NCBI RefSeq assembly: GCF_009765995.1
Contig: NZ_LMUI01000060.1
Span: 194,970 to 258,969, forward strand
DNA length: 64,000 nt
Reading direction: 5' to 3'
Source: Methylocapsa sp. S129
GTDB taxonomy: Bacteria > Pseudomonadota > Alphaproteobacteria > Rhizobiales > Beijerinckiaceae
The translations under genes and the position numbers were made by a program. Position 1 is the stretch's first letter, and every line of letters starts with the position of its first letter. The notes beneath the pieces were generated by a model. The model saw only the letters and a program-made list of their open reading frames with translations. It was not told where the DNA came from and made no database searches. Below, piece by piece: positions 24,855-33,038 of this stretch.

Positions 24855-25814
24855 TCAGCTTCGTTTGAGACGGGGGTCGATCAACGACTGGGCGAGGTCG
24901 ACGACGAGATTGATCAGAACGAATGCCGTCGCCAGGACGAGGATCGTTCCCTGTAGCAGCGGAATGTCCCGGGTCAGCACGGCCTTGTTCAAGAGATAGC
25001 CGGTGCCCGGCCACGTGAAGACGGTCTCCACGAGCACCGAGCCGCCGATCAGATAGCCGAGCTGAAGGCCGAGCATCGCGACGGCCTGCGGCATGATATT
25101 GACGACGGCGTGAACGATGACCTGCGCTTCGCTGAGGCCTTTGGCGCGCAACGTCTGAATGAAATCCTGATTCAATATCTCGGCGATCGAAGAACGGGTG
25201 GTCCGGGTCATGATGCCGAGCGGCGGCAGCGCCAGCGCGATGATCGGCATGATCGCAAATTTGAAATCGGCCCATCTGAAATAACTGAAGGTCTCGGAGC
25301 CGCTTGCGCCCATGCCTGTCGCGGGAAGCCAGGACAAATCGACGGCAAAGAAGATCACCAGGATGACGCCAAGCCAGAAAGGCGGAACGCTGATGCCGAA
25401 GACCGCGACCGCCGTGATCAGCCGGTCGGCAAGAGACCCTGTGCGATAGGCTGCGATGACGCCGAAGATCATGGACACGACGAACGCCAGAACGACAGAG
25501 ATCAGGGCGATGACGATAGTATTGACGAAGGCGTGCAGCACCTCGCCCGCCACCGGCACATTATCGGAGATCGACATGCCGAGGTTGCCGACGCAAACCT
25601 TGCCGAGCCAGATGAAATACTGGACCATCAGCGGTTGATCGAGGCCGTAAGCGGCGCGGAGCCGGGCGGCGTCTTGTGCGGTTGCGGTCGGAGACAACAG
25701 GTTTTGGATCGGATCGCCTGGAGCGATCTGAACCAAAGCGAAGCAGATGATGGTGACCCCGAGGAGAATCGGAATCGTTAGGACAATGCGCCGGCCCGCG
25801 TAAAGCCACATCAC
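24855..25814 (-). CDS. Opp/Dpp-type ABC transporter permease (DppB type)
   Basis: The 319-residue permease starts with a membrane segment (RRIVLTIPILLGVTIICFAL), then APGDPIQNLL, AAYGLDQPLMVQYFIWL, and the cytoplasmic loop FIQTLRAKGLSEAQVIVHAV, ending in LSQSLIDPR-like AQSLIDPRLK. This is the DppB family. It follows the binding-protein gene by 89 bases and overlaps or touches dppC. The substrate may be a peptide, a ureide or another amide, given the genes downstream. Confidence 0.93.
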   Translation of the reverse strand: MMWLYAGRRIVLTIPILLGVTIICFALVQIAPGDPIQNLLSPTATAQDAARLRAAYGLDQPLMVQYFIWLGKVCVGNLGMSISDNVPVAGEVLHAFVNTIVIALISVVLAFVVSMIFGVIAAYRTGSLADRLITAVAVFGISVPPFWLGVILVIFFAVDLSWLPATGMGASGSETFSYFRWADFKFAIMPIIALALPPLGIMTRTTRSSIAEILNQDFIQTLRAKGLSEAQVIVHAVVNIMPQAVAMLGLQLGYLIGGSVLVETVFTWPGTGYLLNKAVLTRDIPLLQGTILVLATAFVLINLVVDLAQSLIDPRLKRS

Positions 25815-25903
25815 ACGTCTCCGCAGTCACACAAAGAAGCAATCATACAGAAAAAGGGGGCTTGCCGCGGGCGAATGGAAGCCCGTGGCAATCGCTCGTT
25901 CGA

Positions 25904-27496
25904 TTAAGGCGAAACCACGATCGGCGTGAGATCCTGGAACCAGCTCTGCGCCTGGACGAAGCCGGAGAGCTTGGGCGACAGGGCGCGCGGGTTGAGATCG
26001 TGCACGATATAAAGTTCCGCCGCATCGGCCACAGCTTGCTCGTTCATCTTCGTGAGCAACGCGTTGCGCTTGGTCGCGTCGAATTCGCCCAACGCCTCGT
26101 TGCCGAGCTGATCGACTTTCGGGTCGGCGAAGAAGCCCCAATTGCAACACGCTGGCGGGGCGTAGGCGGTCATCCATTTCTTGAGGATGCCTTGGACAGG
26201 GTCGATCGGCGCCATGGAGAAATTAATGGCGTTGAAGTCGTATTTCTTCGCGCCTGTGAGGAAGACGCCGATTAGCGCGTTCCAATCCATAGGCGCCAAC
26301 TGAACGTTGAAGCCCACCGCCTCCAATTGCTCTTTGACAAGTTCATTCATGGGCAACGGTTGCATCTGGCCGGAGCCGGAGGTCGAAATGCCGACCTTGA
26401 TCACGCAGGGCGTGCAACCCGCCTCTTTAAGAAGCGCCTTCGCCTTGTCTGGATTGTAGTCGTAGCTGACCGGCTTGCCATACCAGGGCTGCGAGTCGAT
26501 CAGCGTCTGGGTCGCAGCAACCGCCACGCCCTGGAGCATGTCGACCATGTCCTGTCGGTTCATCGCGTAATTGGCCGCTTGACGCACGCGGATGTCGTTG
26601 AAGGGGGGAACATCCATCCGCAGCATATAGTCCCAATTATGCGGATAAGGCACGGTGATGATCTTCATGCCCGCGTCCTTCAGGCGGGGAATCGTGTCCG
26701 GCGACGGCGCTTCGACGAAATCGACCTGACCCGAGAGCAAAGCAGCAGCGCGCGTCGAGGCTTCCGGCATCGGCAACAGCACGAGGCGGTCATGTTTGGG
26801 GATGCGTTGCGGATTCCAGTATTTATCGTTTTTCACCAGTTCGAGCCGCTCGTGCGGCACGACCTTGTCAAACTTGTAGGGACCGGTTCCGGCTGGCGTC
26901 TTCATATAGACATTGTAGTCGTTGCCCGCTTTTTGCACCCCACAGTTCGAAATCATGTAGTACATCGCCATTTCATAGGGAAACAACGAGCTCGGCGCCT
27001 TGGTGTTGATCGCGATCGTGTAGTCGTCGATTTTGTCGACACTGGCGATGTTCACAACATAAGTGCCCATCTGCCCGACGTGGCGCGCGTTGAACTGCGG
27101 CGCTTTAGGGTCCATCACGCGCGCAAAATTCCAGATCGCCGAATCCGCATTCCAGGCGCAGCCGTCGTGATAGGTGACGCCTTGGCGCAGTTTGTATATC
27201 CACCGCTTGTTGTTGTTGGGATCGATGGCCCAGCTCGTCGCCAAGCCTGGAACGACATCGGCCGCCTTGGTCGAACTGGACAGATCCCAAAGCCCCAGCG
27301 CGTCATAGAGCGTATAGCCTGCGAAACGATAGCCCTCGTATCCCTGATCGGGTGCGCCCGTGTAATCGGGAATGTCCGCCGCGGTCATAGCGACGCGCAG
27401 AACAGACTCGGCGGACGCGCGTCCGCCGATGGCGCCCCATGCAAGAACAGCTATTGCGGCAATTTTCACTGCGCCGCGAATTCCACGTGACAGCAT
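25904..27496 (-). CDS. Opp/Dpp-type ABC transporter substrate-binding protein (first importer)
   Basis: The 530-residue periplasmic protein has a Sec signal peptide (residues 1-27, ending GRASA/ES) and the SBP_bac_5 fold of peptide/nickel binding proteins: YEGYRFAGYTLYDALGLWDL, a KLRQGVTYHDGCAWNADSAIWNF block, and VRQAANYAMNRQDMV. Start at ATG 27496 with a GGGAGAG ribosome binding site; an upstream in-frame region of 42 residues has no signal-peptide character. It heads the minus-strand operon of importer, acetamidase, asparaginase-like and urease genes and shares its promoter region with the AtzG-like/amidase operon. The ligand is probably an amide or ureide substrate of those enzymes (inference); nickel is an alternative given the urease. 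Confidence 0.9.
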   Translation of the reverse strand: MLSRGIRGAVKIAAIAVLAWGAIGGRASAESVLRVAMTAADIPDYTGAPDQGYEGYRFAGYTLYDALGLWDLSSSTKAADVVPGLATSWAIDPNNNKRWIYKLRQGVTYHDGCAWNADSAIWNFARVMDPKAPQFNARHVGQMGTYVVNIASVDKIDDYTIAINTKAPSSLFPYEMAMYYMISNCGVQKAGNDYNVYMKTPAGTGPYKFDKVVPHERLELVKNDKYWNPQRIPKHDRLVLLPMPEASTRAAALLSGQVDFVEAPSPDTIPRLKDAGMKIITVPYPHNWDYMLRMDVPPFNDIRVRQAANYAMNRQDMVDMLQGVAVAATQTLIDSQPWYGKPVSYDYNPDKAKALLKEAGCTPCVIKVGISTSGSGQMQPLPMNELVKEQLEAVGFNVQLAPMDWNALIGVFLTGAKKYDFNAINFSMAPIDPVQGILKKWMTAYAPPACCNWGFFADPKVDQLGNEALGEFDATKRNALLTKMNEQAVADAAELYIVHDLNPRALSPKLSGFVQAQSWFQDLTPIVVSP

Positions 27497-27823
27497 CGGC
27501 TCTCTCCCGTTCGTATCCGCAGCAAGCGGCCGGGAGGCGTTTCGCAAGGGCCGTGCCAGCCGGCCGCGCCAAGGCTTCGACAATTGCGCCAACTGATCGC
27601 GGCGCGCGCCTAAGCCGCTCATTTTTTATGATTATTCTCTCTCGCAAGAAAAATCGAAAAGAGAAATTTTTTTCGGATTCGCTGGCAAATGTGGCGAAAA
27701 TCAAGCGGATCGCCAGCGCGCAAAAATGCATCAGAGTGGTCAATTGTTGTTCATTCAATATTATTGTTTGAAACTATTTTTCCGCCTATGGTGACGTCCG
27801 TAGCTTTCGGGGATCGTGAGCCG
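27497..27823. promoter_or_regulatory. Divergent AT-rich promoter region between importer and amidase operons
   Basis: This region serves both the binding-protein gene (minus) and the AtzG-like/amidase operon (plus). It contains long A/T runs around 27620-27670 and the palindromic site at 27754-27772. No gene is supported inside it. Confidence 0.6.
27754..27772. promoter_or_regulatory. Putative MarR-type operator TTCAATATTATTGTTTGAA
   Basis: TTCAA (27754-27758) and TTGAA (27768-27772) form a symmetric site around 27763. Its first 13 bases match 12 of 13 bases of the sequence TTCAAAATTATTG upstream of the marR gene (32882-32894). MarR proteins usually bind such AT-rich palindromes, so shared control is likely but not proven. 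Confidence 0.5.
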
Positions 27824-28033
27824 ATGATCGCGCAAGACCGCCATTCCTCATCTGACGAGGCCGATATCGAACGGCGCTTTCTCAATGCGGGCGTCGTCGT
27901 CCCCGCCGATCGGGCGGAAGGCGCTTATGCCGCCGCCGTCCGATTGCTCGCCACCCTGCATTGGCTGCGCACGCCGCGCACGGCCGCTGCGGAGCCCTCC
28001 CATATTTTCGCGCCTGGAAAGAAACGCTCGTGA
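27824..28033 (+). CDS. AtzG-like (GatC-like, DUF4089-type) small amidase partner
   Basis: The 69-residue protein reads ADIERRFLNAGVVVPADRAE, then a helical AAAVRLLATLHWLRTPR and a C-terminal AAEPSHIFAPGK. This is the layout of AtzG, the small GatC-like subunit that binds the AtzE amidase of cyanuric acid breakdown; the family usually ends with a Pro-rich ..PAxIF.. tail. It overlaps the amidase start by four bases (GTGA), as expected for a subunit pair. I prefer ATG 27824 to an ATG at 27788 because the latter has no ribosome binding site. Assignment rests on pattern and context. Confidence 0.65.
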   Translation: MIAQDRHSSSDEADIERRFLNAGVVVPADRAEGAYAAAVRLLATLHWLRTPRTAAAEPSHIFAPGKKRS

Positions 28034-29454
28034 GCACGCTCGGGCCTCTGCACGAACTCTCGATCGCCGAGGCGGGTCGGGCGCTCCGGTCGGGCCAGGT
28101 CACCTCGCGAAATCTGACCGAGGCGGCGCTGGCGCGAATCGATGCGCTCGATCCGATGTTCAACGCCTTTGTCCTGATCACGCGCGAACGCGCCATCGTC
28201 GAAGCGGAACGCGCCGATGCGAGCTTCGCCAGTGGCGTAGACGCCGGTCCGCTCCAGGGCGTTCCCTATGCGCTGAAGGACATTTATGCGACGGCCGGCG
28301 TCCGCACGACCTGCCATTCGAATCTGCTGCGTGATAACGTGCCTGAGAACGATTGCGCGGTGCAGGAAAAGCTCGCGGCGGGCGGAGGCGTCCTGCTCGG
28401 CAAGGTTGGGACCTTTGAATTTGCGATCGGCGGTCCGAGCTTCGATCTGCCGTTTCCCCCCGCGCGCAATCCCTGGAATCCCGATCACTTCACGGGCGGA
28501 TCGTCCTCAGGCTCGGCGGCGGCTGTCGCCTCCGGCATGTTGCGCATGGCGATGGGCTCGGACACGGGCGGTTCGATCCGTGGGCCGGCGGCGCTTTGCG
28601 GCGTCGTAGGGTTGAAGCCGACCTATGGACGCGTCTCGCGGCGCGGCGTTTTTCCGCTCGCCTATTCGCTCGACCATTGCGGCCCCCTGACTTGGAGCGT
28701 CGAGGACACGGCGCTCACCATGCAAGTCATCGCGGGCTACGACTCGCAGGACCCCGCTTCGGTCGACGTTCCCGTGCCGGATTTCAAAGCCGCGCTTGGC
28801 CGCAATCTCGACGGCGTCAGAATCGGTTACACTAGAAAATTCTTCATCGATAACCCGTTCTTGACAGCAGAATCCCTTAAGGCGCTCGATGCCGCGGCCG
28901 AACAGATGGCGGCGCTCGGCGCGGCCGTCGATGAGGTCGATATCTCGTCCTACGAATTGTTCGACGCTTGTGCGCAGGTCATCATGTTCGCGGAGGCCTT
29001 CGCCATACACGAGGCCGACCTGAAGACGCGACCCTACGCCTATGGACGCTATGGCTACCAGCGGCTTGTCTCGGGCGCGGTGCTCTCGGCGGCCGATCTC
29101 GTTCAGGCGCAGCGGCTGCGCCGGGAGCTGACCGCGGCGTTGAACGACGGCGCGCTGTACACGCACGATGCCCTGTTGGCGCCGAGCGGGCTGGCGACGG
29201 CCGCGCCCTTCTCCGATTTCGGCAAGGATGCGGCGCGGTGGGGCGGCATGCTGACGAACCCATTCAACGTCACCGGCAGTCCCGCGCTCGCGCTGCCCAT
29301 CGGCTTTGGCGCCAACGGTCTGCCGCTCGGCGCCCAGATTGTTGGACGACCATTCGATGAACCGCTGGTGCTTCGCATCGGCGCCGCCTACGAGGCGGCC
29401 GCCGGCGTCTCCCTTCGTCGCCCCCGGATCGTCGAGACGGCGCAACCTTCCTGA
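28030..29454 (+). CDS. Amidase-signature hydrolase, AtzE-like (amidase 1)
   Basis: The 474-residue enzyme has the complete Ser-cisSer-Lys triad of the amidase signature family: Lys83 in YALKDIY, cis-Ser near 159 in TGGSSSGSAAA and nucleophile Ser182 in SDTGGSIRGPAA. Translation starts at GTG 28030 with a GGAAAG site and overlaps the AtzG-like gene. The pairing resembles AtzE-AtzG, which hydrolyses 1-carboxybiuret, but other members act on many amides, so the substrate is open. It heads three consecutive amidase genes divergent from a peptide-type importer. Confidence 0.9.
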   Translation: MSTLGPLHELSIAEAGRALRSGQVTSRNLTEAALARIDALDPMFNAFVLITRERAIVEAERADASFASGVDAGPLQGVPYALKDIYATAGVRTTCHSNLLRDNVPENDCAVQEKLAAGGGVLLGKVGTFEFAIGGPSFDLPFPPARNPWNPDHFTGGSSSGSAAAVASGMLRMAMGSDTGGSIRGPAALCGVVGLKPTYGRVSRRGVFPLAYSLDHCGPLTWSVEDTALTMQVIAGYDSQDPASVDVPVPDFKAALGRNLDGVRIGYTRKFFIDNPFLTAESLKALDAAAEQMAALGAAVDEVDISSYELFDACAQVIMFAEAFAIHEADLKTRPYAYGRYGYQRLVSGAVLSAADLVQAQRLRRELTAALNDGALYTHDALLAPSGLATAAPFSDFGKDAARWGGMLTNPFNVTGSPALALPIGFGANGLPLGAQIVGRPFDEPLVLRIGAAYEAAAGVSLRRPRIVETAQPS

Positions 29455-29471
29455 ACAGAGAGCGAAAATCG

Positions 29472-30869
29472 ATGGACGCCGCGCCGCACTATGCTTCTCT
29501 GCTCGACATTGCGGCTCTGATCGCCGCGCTCGATCTGTCGCCGGTCGCGCTCACCGAACGGATGCTCAAGCGCATCGCTGAGGTGAATCCCGCGCTCAAC
29601 GCCTATCTCGCTGTGACCGCCGACCGCGCATTGGCCGAAGCGGAGGCGGCGCGGGCGGAGATCCGGTCCGGGCGCTATCGCGGGCCGCTGCATGGCGTGC
29701 CGATCGCGATCAAGGATATCTTCCACACCAACGGAACGCCCTCGACCTTCGGCTCGATCGCCTACAAGGATTTCGTCGCCGAGAAAGACGCCACCCTCGT
29801 TCATCGCCTGCGCATGGCGGGCGCCGTGATCCTCGGCCGCCTCCATCTGCACGAAGGCGCTTTCGGCGAGCATCACCCGGACCTTGGGCGCTGCCTGAAC
29901 CCGTGGAACAAGGCCTATTGGCCAGGCGGCTCCTCGTCGGGTTCGGGAGCGGCGACAGCGGCCGGGCTCTGTTTCGCAAGCCTTGGCACGGATACGGGCG
30001 GCTCGATTCGTTTTCCCTCTGCGGCCAACGGCGTCACGGGCTTGAAGCCGACTTGGGGCCGCACAAGCCGCGCGGGCGTCTTTCCGCTCGCCGATTCTCT
30101 CGACACAATCGGCCCGATGGCGCGAAGCGCGGCGGACGCCGCGGCGATGTTCGACGTCATGGCCGGGGCCGACCCCCTCGATCCCACCAGCCTTTCCGCG
30201 CCGGTCCCGGCCTATCTGGCTGGCCTCGACGGCGTGCTGGGCGCGCGAGGGTTCCGGCTCGGCGTCGACGCCGCCTATGTCGAGACAGGCGTCGATTCGG
30301 AGACGATCGCCGCCATCCGCGACGCGATCGCAGTCTTCCACGATCTCGGCGCGACGATCGTGCCGGTGACCGTGCCGGACCGCACCGACGCCGTCGCCGC
30401 CCAACTCATCATAACCGACACGGAGAGCGCCCGGTTTCACAAACCGGTCTATCAGGCCGACAAAGCTAAATTCGGTCCACAGCTTGCGGCCGCGATGGAG
30501 CGGGGCCTCGCCGCCGACCCAATCGCGCTGGCCAAAGCCTATATCGCGCGCGACCGATTCAAGGGCGAAATGGCGCGGTTGTTCGCCGATGTCGACGCCT
30601 TGATCTCTCCAGTCTATCCGATGGTGGGCGCACGCTACGACGAAATGGAAGCGCTTTTGTCCGACCTGCCGCGCTTTCTCGGCTATACCTCTCCGTTCAA
30701 TGTCAGCGGCAGCCCGAGCCTCACCCTGCCGTGCGGCGTTGCGCGCGTCGGCATGCCCATCGGCGTGCAATTGATTGGCCCGCATCTTTCGGAAGCCGCG
30801 TTGCTGAAGGCAGGCCACGCTTATCAGCAGGCCACCGACTGGCACACCCGGCGCCCCACAGATTTTTGA
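29472..30869 (+). CDS. Amidase-signature hydrolase (amidase 2)
   Basis: The 465-residue protein carries the triad in GVPIAIKDIF (Lys), WPGGSSSGSGAATAAG (cis-Ser) and TDTGGSIRFPSAANG (nucleophile Ser). It is clearly related to amidase 3 (both share the GAFGEHHPDL / GATLEHHPDL block and the C-terminal AYQQATDWHTRRP), so the two probably arose by duplication. It begins 17 bases after amidase 1 with a GAGAG site. Likely a cytosolic amide hydrolase of the same pathway; the substrate is unknown. Confidence 0.9.
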   Translation: MDAAPHYASLLDIAALIAALDLSPVALTERMLKRIAEVNPALNAYLAVTADRALAEAEAARAEIRSGRYRGPLHGVPIAIKDIFHTNGTPSTFGSIAYKDFVAEKDATLVHRLRMAGAVILGRLHLHEGAFGEHHPDLGRCLNPWNKAYWPGGSSSGSGAATAAGLCFASLGTDTGGSIRFPSAANGVTGLKPTWGRTSRAGVFPLADSLDTIGPMARSAADAAAMFDVMAGADPLDPTSLSAPVPAYLAGLDGVLGARGFRLGVDAAYVETGVDSETIAAIRDAIAVFHDLGATIVPVTVPDRTDAVAAQLIITDTESARFHKPVYQADKAKFGPQLAAAMERGLAADPIALAKAYIARDRFKGEMARLFADVDALISPVYPMVGARYDEMEALLSDLPRFLGYTSPFNVSGSPSLTLPCGVARVGMPIGVQLIGPHLSEAALLKAGHAYQQATDWHTRRPTDF

Positions 30870-30894
30870 CCCCCGACCCGCGGAGCATAAATCC

Positions 30895-32298
30895 ATGTCC
30901 CTGAACGACATCCACTATCAGCCGTTGACAACGGTGGCGAAGCATATCGAAGCGGGCGATATTTCGCCGGTGGAGCTCACCAAGGCCATCCTGGCGCGGA
31001 TCGAAGCCCTCGATCCCGGCCTCAAGAGCTATACGACCGTGACGGCCGATCTCGCGCTCAAGCAAGCCAAGAAGGCCGAAGCCGAAATCGCAAAGGGCAT
31101 GTATCGCGGGCCGATGCACGGCATCCCGATCGCGGTCAAGGACCTCTGCTTCACCAAGGGCGTCAAGACGACAGGCGGCATGACGATCTATGCCGATTTC
31201 GTGCCGACGCATGACGCCACGGTGGTGACCAAACTAGCCCAGGCCGGAGCGGTTCTGCTCGGCAAACTCCACATGACCGAGGGCGCGACGCTGGAACATC
31301 ACCCCGACCTGCCAGAGCCGGTCAATCCCTGGAAGAAGGATCTCTGGACCGGCGTGTCTTCGTCTGGCTCCGGCGTCGCGGCGGCTGCGGGTATGGCCTA
31401 TGCGACGATCGGCTCAGACACCGGCGGCTCGATCCGCTTTCCCTCGGCCTGCAACGGGCTTACCGGCGTGAAGCCGACCTGGGGCCGGATCAGCCGCTAC
31501 GGCATCTTCGATCTTGCCGCCACCTTCGACCATCTGGGCCCAATGGCCCGGTCCGCAGGCGACGCGGCGGCCATGCTGCAATGCCTGGCGGGATGGGACC
31601 CGAACGATTCGACCTCCCTGTCGATGCCCGTTCCCGATTATCTCGCCGCGCTCGATGGCGTCTCAGGCGCGCGCGGCGTGTCGATCGGGCTGGACTGGAA
31701 TTACGCCGCCGCCGATGCGGACGCTGTCACCATCGGGCTGATCAAGGACGCCGTTGCGGTGTTGGCGGATATTGGCGCGCTTACCCAACACGTCAAATTC
31801 CCTTCGGTCGACGCCCTCCTGCAATACACGATGCCCATGACCATGGCGGAAATGGCGGCCATCCATGAAAAAACCTATCCGTCACAAGCCGAAAAATATG
31901 GAACCTGGATCAAGAGCGGTCTTGAAGCCGGCCGATCGGTCAGCGCCGTCGAGCTCGGCAAGGGCATCATCGAACGCTATAAATTCCGAGGCGCCGTCAC
32001 ACGTATGTTCGATGATATCGACGTTTTCGTCATGCCCGTATTCCGCAAGGGCACCCCGACATGGACGGAGGTCCGCGAAGCCGTCGCGGAAGACTTCAAC
32101 ATCATCGGTAAATTCACCTCGCCGTTCAACGCGACGGGAATCCCCACTGTCACGCTGCCCTGCGGCTTTACCGACGACGGTCGTCCCGTCGCCTTCCAAC
32201 TCGCCGGCGCGCATGGATCGGAGGCGCTGCTCTTGCGCGTGGCCCATGCCTACCAGCAGGCGACGGATTGGCATACGCGACGCCCGCCGGGGTACTGA
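30895..32298 (+). CDS. Amidase-signature hydrolase (amidase 3)
   Basis: The 467-residue protein has Lys in GIPIAVKDLC, cis-Ser in WTGVSSSGSGVAAAAG and nucleophile Ser in SDTGGSIRFPSACNG. It shares the EHHPDLPEPVNPWKKD block and the C-terminal YQQATDWHTRRPPG with amidase 2. The last gene of the operon, it is followed by a bidirectional-looking hairpin at 32373-32402. A complete triad indicates activity. Two similar but not identical enzymes in a row suggest two related amide substrates or successive steps. Confidence 0.9.
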   Translation: MSLNDIHYQPLTTVAKHIEAGDISPVELTKAILARIEALDPGLKSYTTVTADLALKQAKKAEAEIAKGMYRGPMHGIPIAVKDLCFTKGVKTTGGMTIYADFVPTHDATVVTKLAQAGAVLLGKLHMTEGATLEHHPDLPEPVNPWKKDLWTGVSSSGSGVAAAAGMAYATIGSDTGGSIRFPSACNGLTGVKPTWGRISRYGIFDLAATFDHLGPMARSAGDAAAMLQCLAGWDPNDSTSLSMPVPDYLAALDGVSGARGVSIGLDWNYAAADADAVTIGLIKDAVAVLADIGALTQHVKFPSVDALLQYTMPMTMAEMAAIHEKTYPSQAEKYGTWIKSGLEAGRSVSAVELGKGIIERYKFRGAVTRMFDDIDVFVMPVFRKGTPTWTEVREAVAEDFNIIGKFTSPFNATGIPTVTLPCGFTDDGRPVAFQLAGAHGSEALLLRVAHAYQQATDWHTRRPPGY

Positions 32299-32372
32299 GG
32301 GCTAAGACTGACGGCGCGCGCGAACTTGCCGCGGCCCAATCAGCCTTGATCGTGGAGGGCTCAATTCATATG

Positions 32373-32402
32373 GCGAAACGCGCCCGGGGAGCGGCGTTTC
32401 GC
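32373..32402. terminator. Hairpin between convergent amidase and marR genes
   Basis: GCGAAACGC (32373-32381) and GCGTTTCGC (32394-32402) are perfect 9-bp arms around a GC-rich loop. The element sits in the 127-bp gap between the ends of two convergent genes and could act on both transcripts. No long T-run is present on either side. Confidence 0.55.
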
Positions 32403-32425
32403 CCCCGTCTGCGCAACACTCCGCC

Positions 32426-32845
32426 CTATTGCAGGAGCTCGCGCAGCATGCTCTTCAATTCCGCCGCCTTGTCCGATTCCAGCACTTCGACGATGCGACG
32501 CTCTTGCGCGCTCGACACGCCGCGCAGACGCTTGAAGAGGGCCTTGCCGTCTCGTGTCGTGAGGATGAACACGCGGCGGCGGTCATTCGGGTCTGGAGCG
32601 CGATAGACCAGCCCCTCCGTCGTCATTCGGTCGATGATCTTGGTCAGAGTCGGAACCTCGATCAGGGCCTCGGCGGCGATCTCCCCCATGGCGCGCGGTT
32701 CGCGTGCGTCAAGAACTTCGAGAATGCGGAAATACTCGATCGGAACGCCGCCGGGCCGCAACCGTTCGGTGAGGTCGGCCTCGAACTGGCGGTTGAGGCT
32801 GGCGATCAAATAGGCCAACTGGTCCTTCATGCGCACTGCAGCCAT
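32426..32845 (-). CDS. MarR-family transcriptional regulator
   Basis: The 139-residue protein has the MarR winged helix: EYFRILEVLDAREPRAMGEI, helix-turn-helix EVPTLTKIIDRMTTEGLVYR and wing PDPNDRRRVFILTTRDGK. MarR proteins are dimeric repressors released by small ligands, often aromatic or acid compounds. The gene is transcribed towards the amidase operon. A near-palindrome TTCTTCAAAATTATTGAGAA directly upstream of the start, also found in altered form at 27754-27772, suggests autoregulation and control of the importer/amidase divergent promoter. Confidence 0.9.
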   Translation of the reverse strand: MAAVRMKDQLAYLIASLNRQFEADLTERLRPGGVPIEYFRILEVLDAREPRAMGEIAAEALIEVPTLTKIIDRMTTEGLVYRAPDPNDRRRVFILTTRDGKALFKRLRGVSSAQERRIVEVLESDKAAELKSMLRELLQ

Positions 32846-32878
32846 AGCCTCCCCCTATCTTTTTTCGCCGTTTCTTAT

Positions 32879-32898
32879 TTCTTCAAAATTATTGAGAA
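32879..32898. promoter_or_regulatory. Putative MarR operator upstream of marR
   Basis: Bases 32879-32898 read TTCTTCAAAATTATTGAGAA, with near-symmetric arms TTCT(T)CAA and TTGAGAA. It lies 34 bases upstream of the marR start in an AT-rich stretch. The core TTCAAAATTATTG recurs with one change at 27754. Binding is inferred. Confidence 0.5.
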
Positions 32899-33038
32899 AA
32901 TCAGACATCGAAATGGGGCTCTGCTACGTCAGGATCGACACGACACGCCCGTTCCGAATCTGTCTGTCTGTCCGCCTACAATTAACCGCGACAACTAGCA
33001 TAATTGTCTGTGGATGACAATGTATCGTTTTCAAGCAA

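Noticed and set aside
26327..27490. A 387-codon open frame on the plus strand
   Set aside because: Antisense to the substrate-binding protein gene, which has a signal peptide and ribosome binding site; no domain seen.
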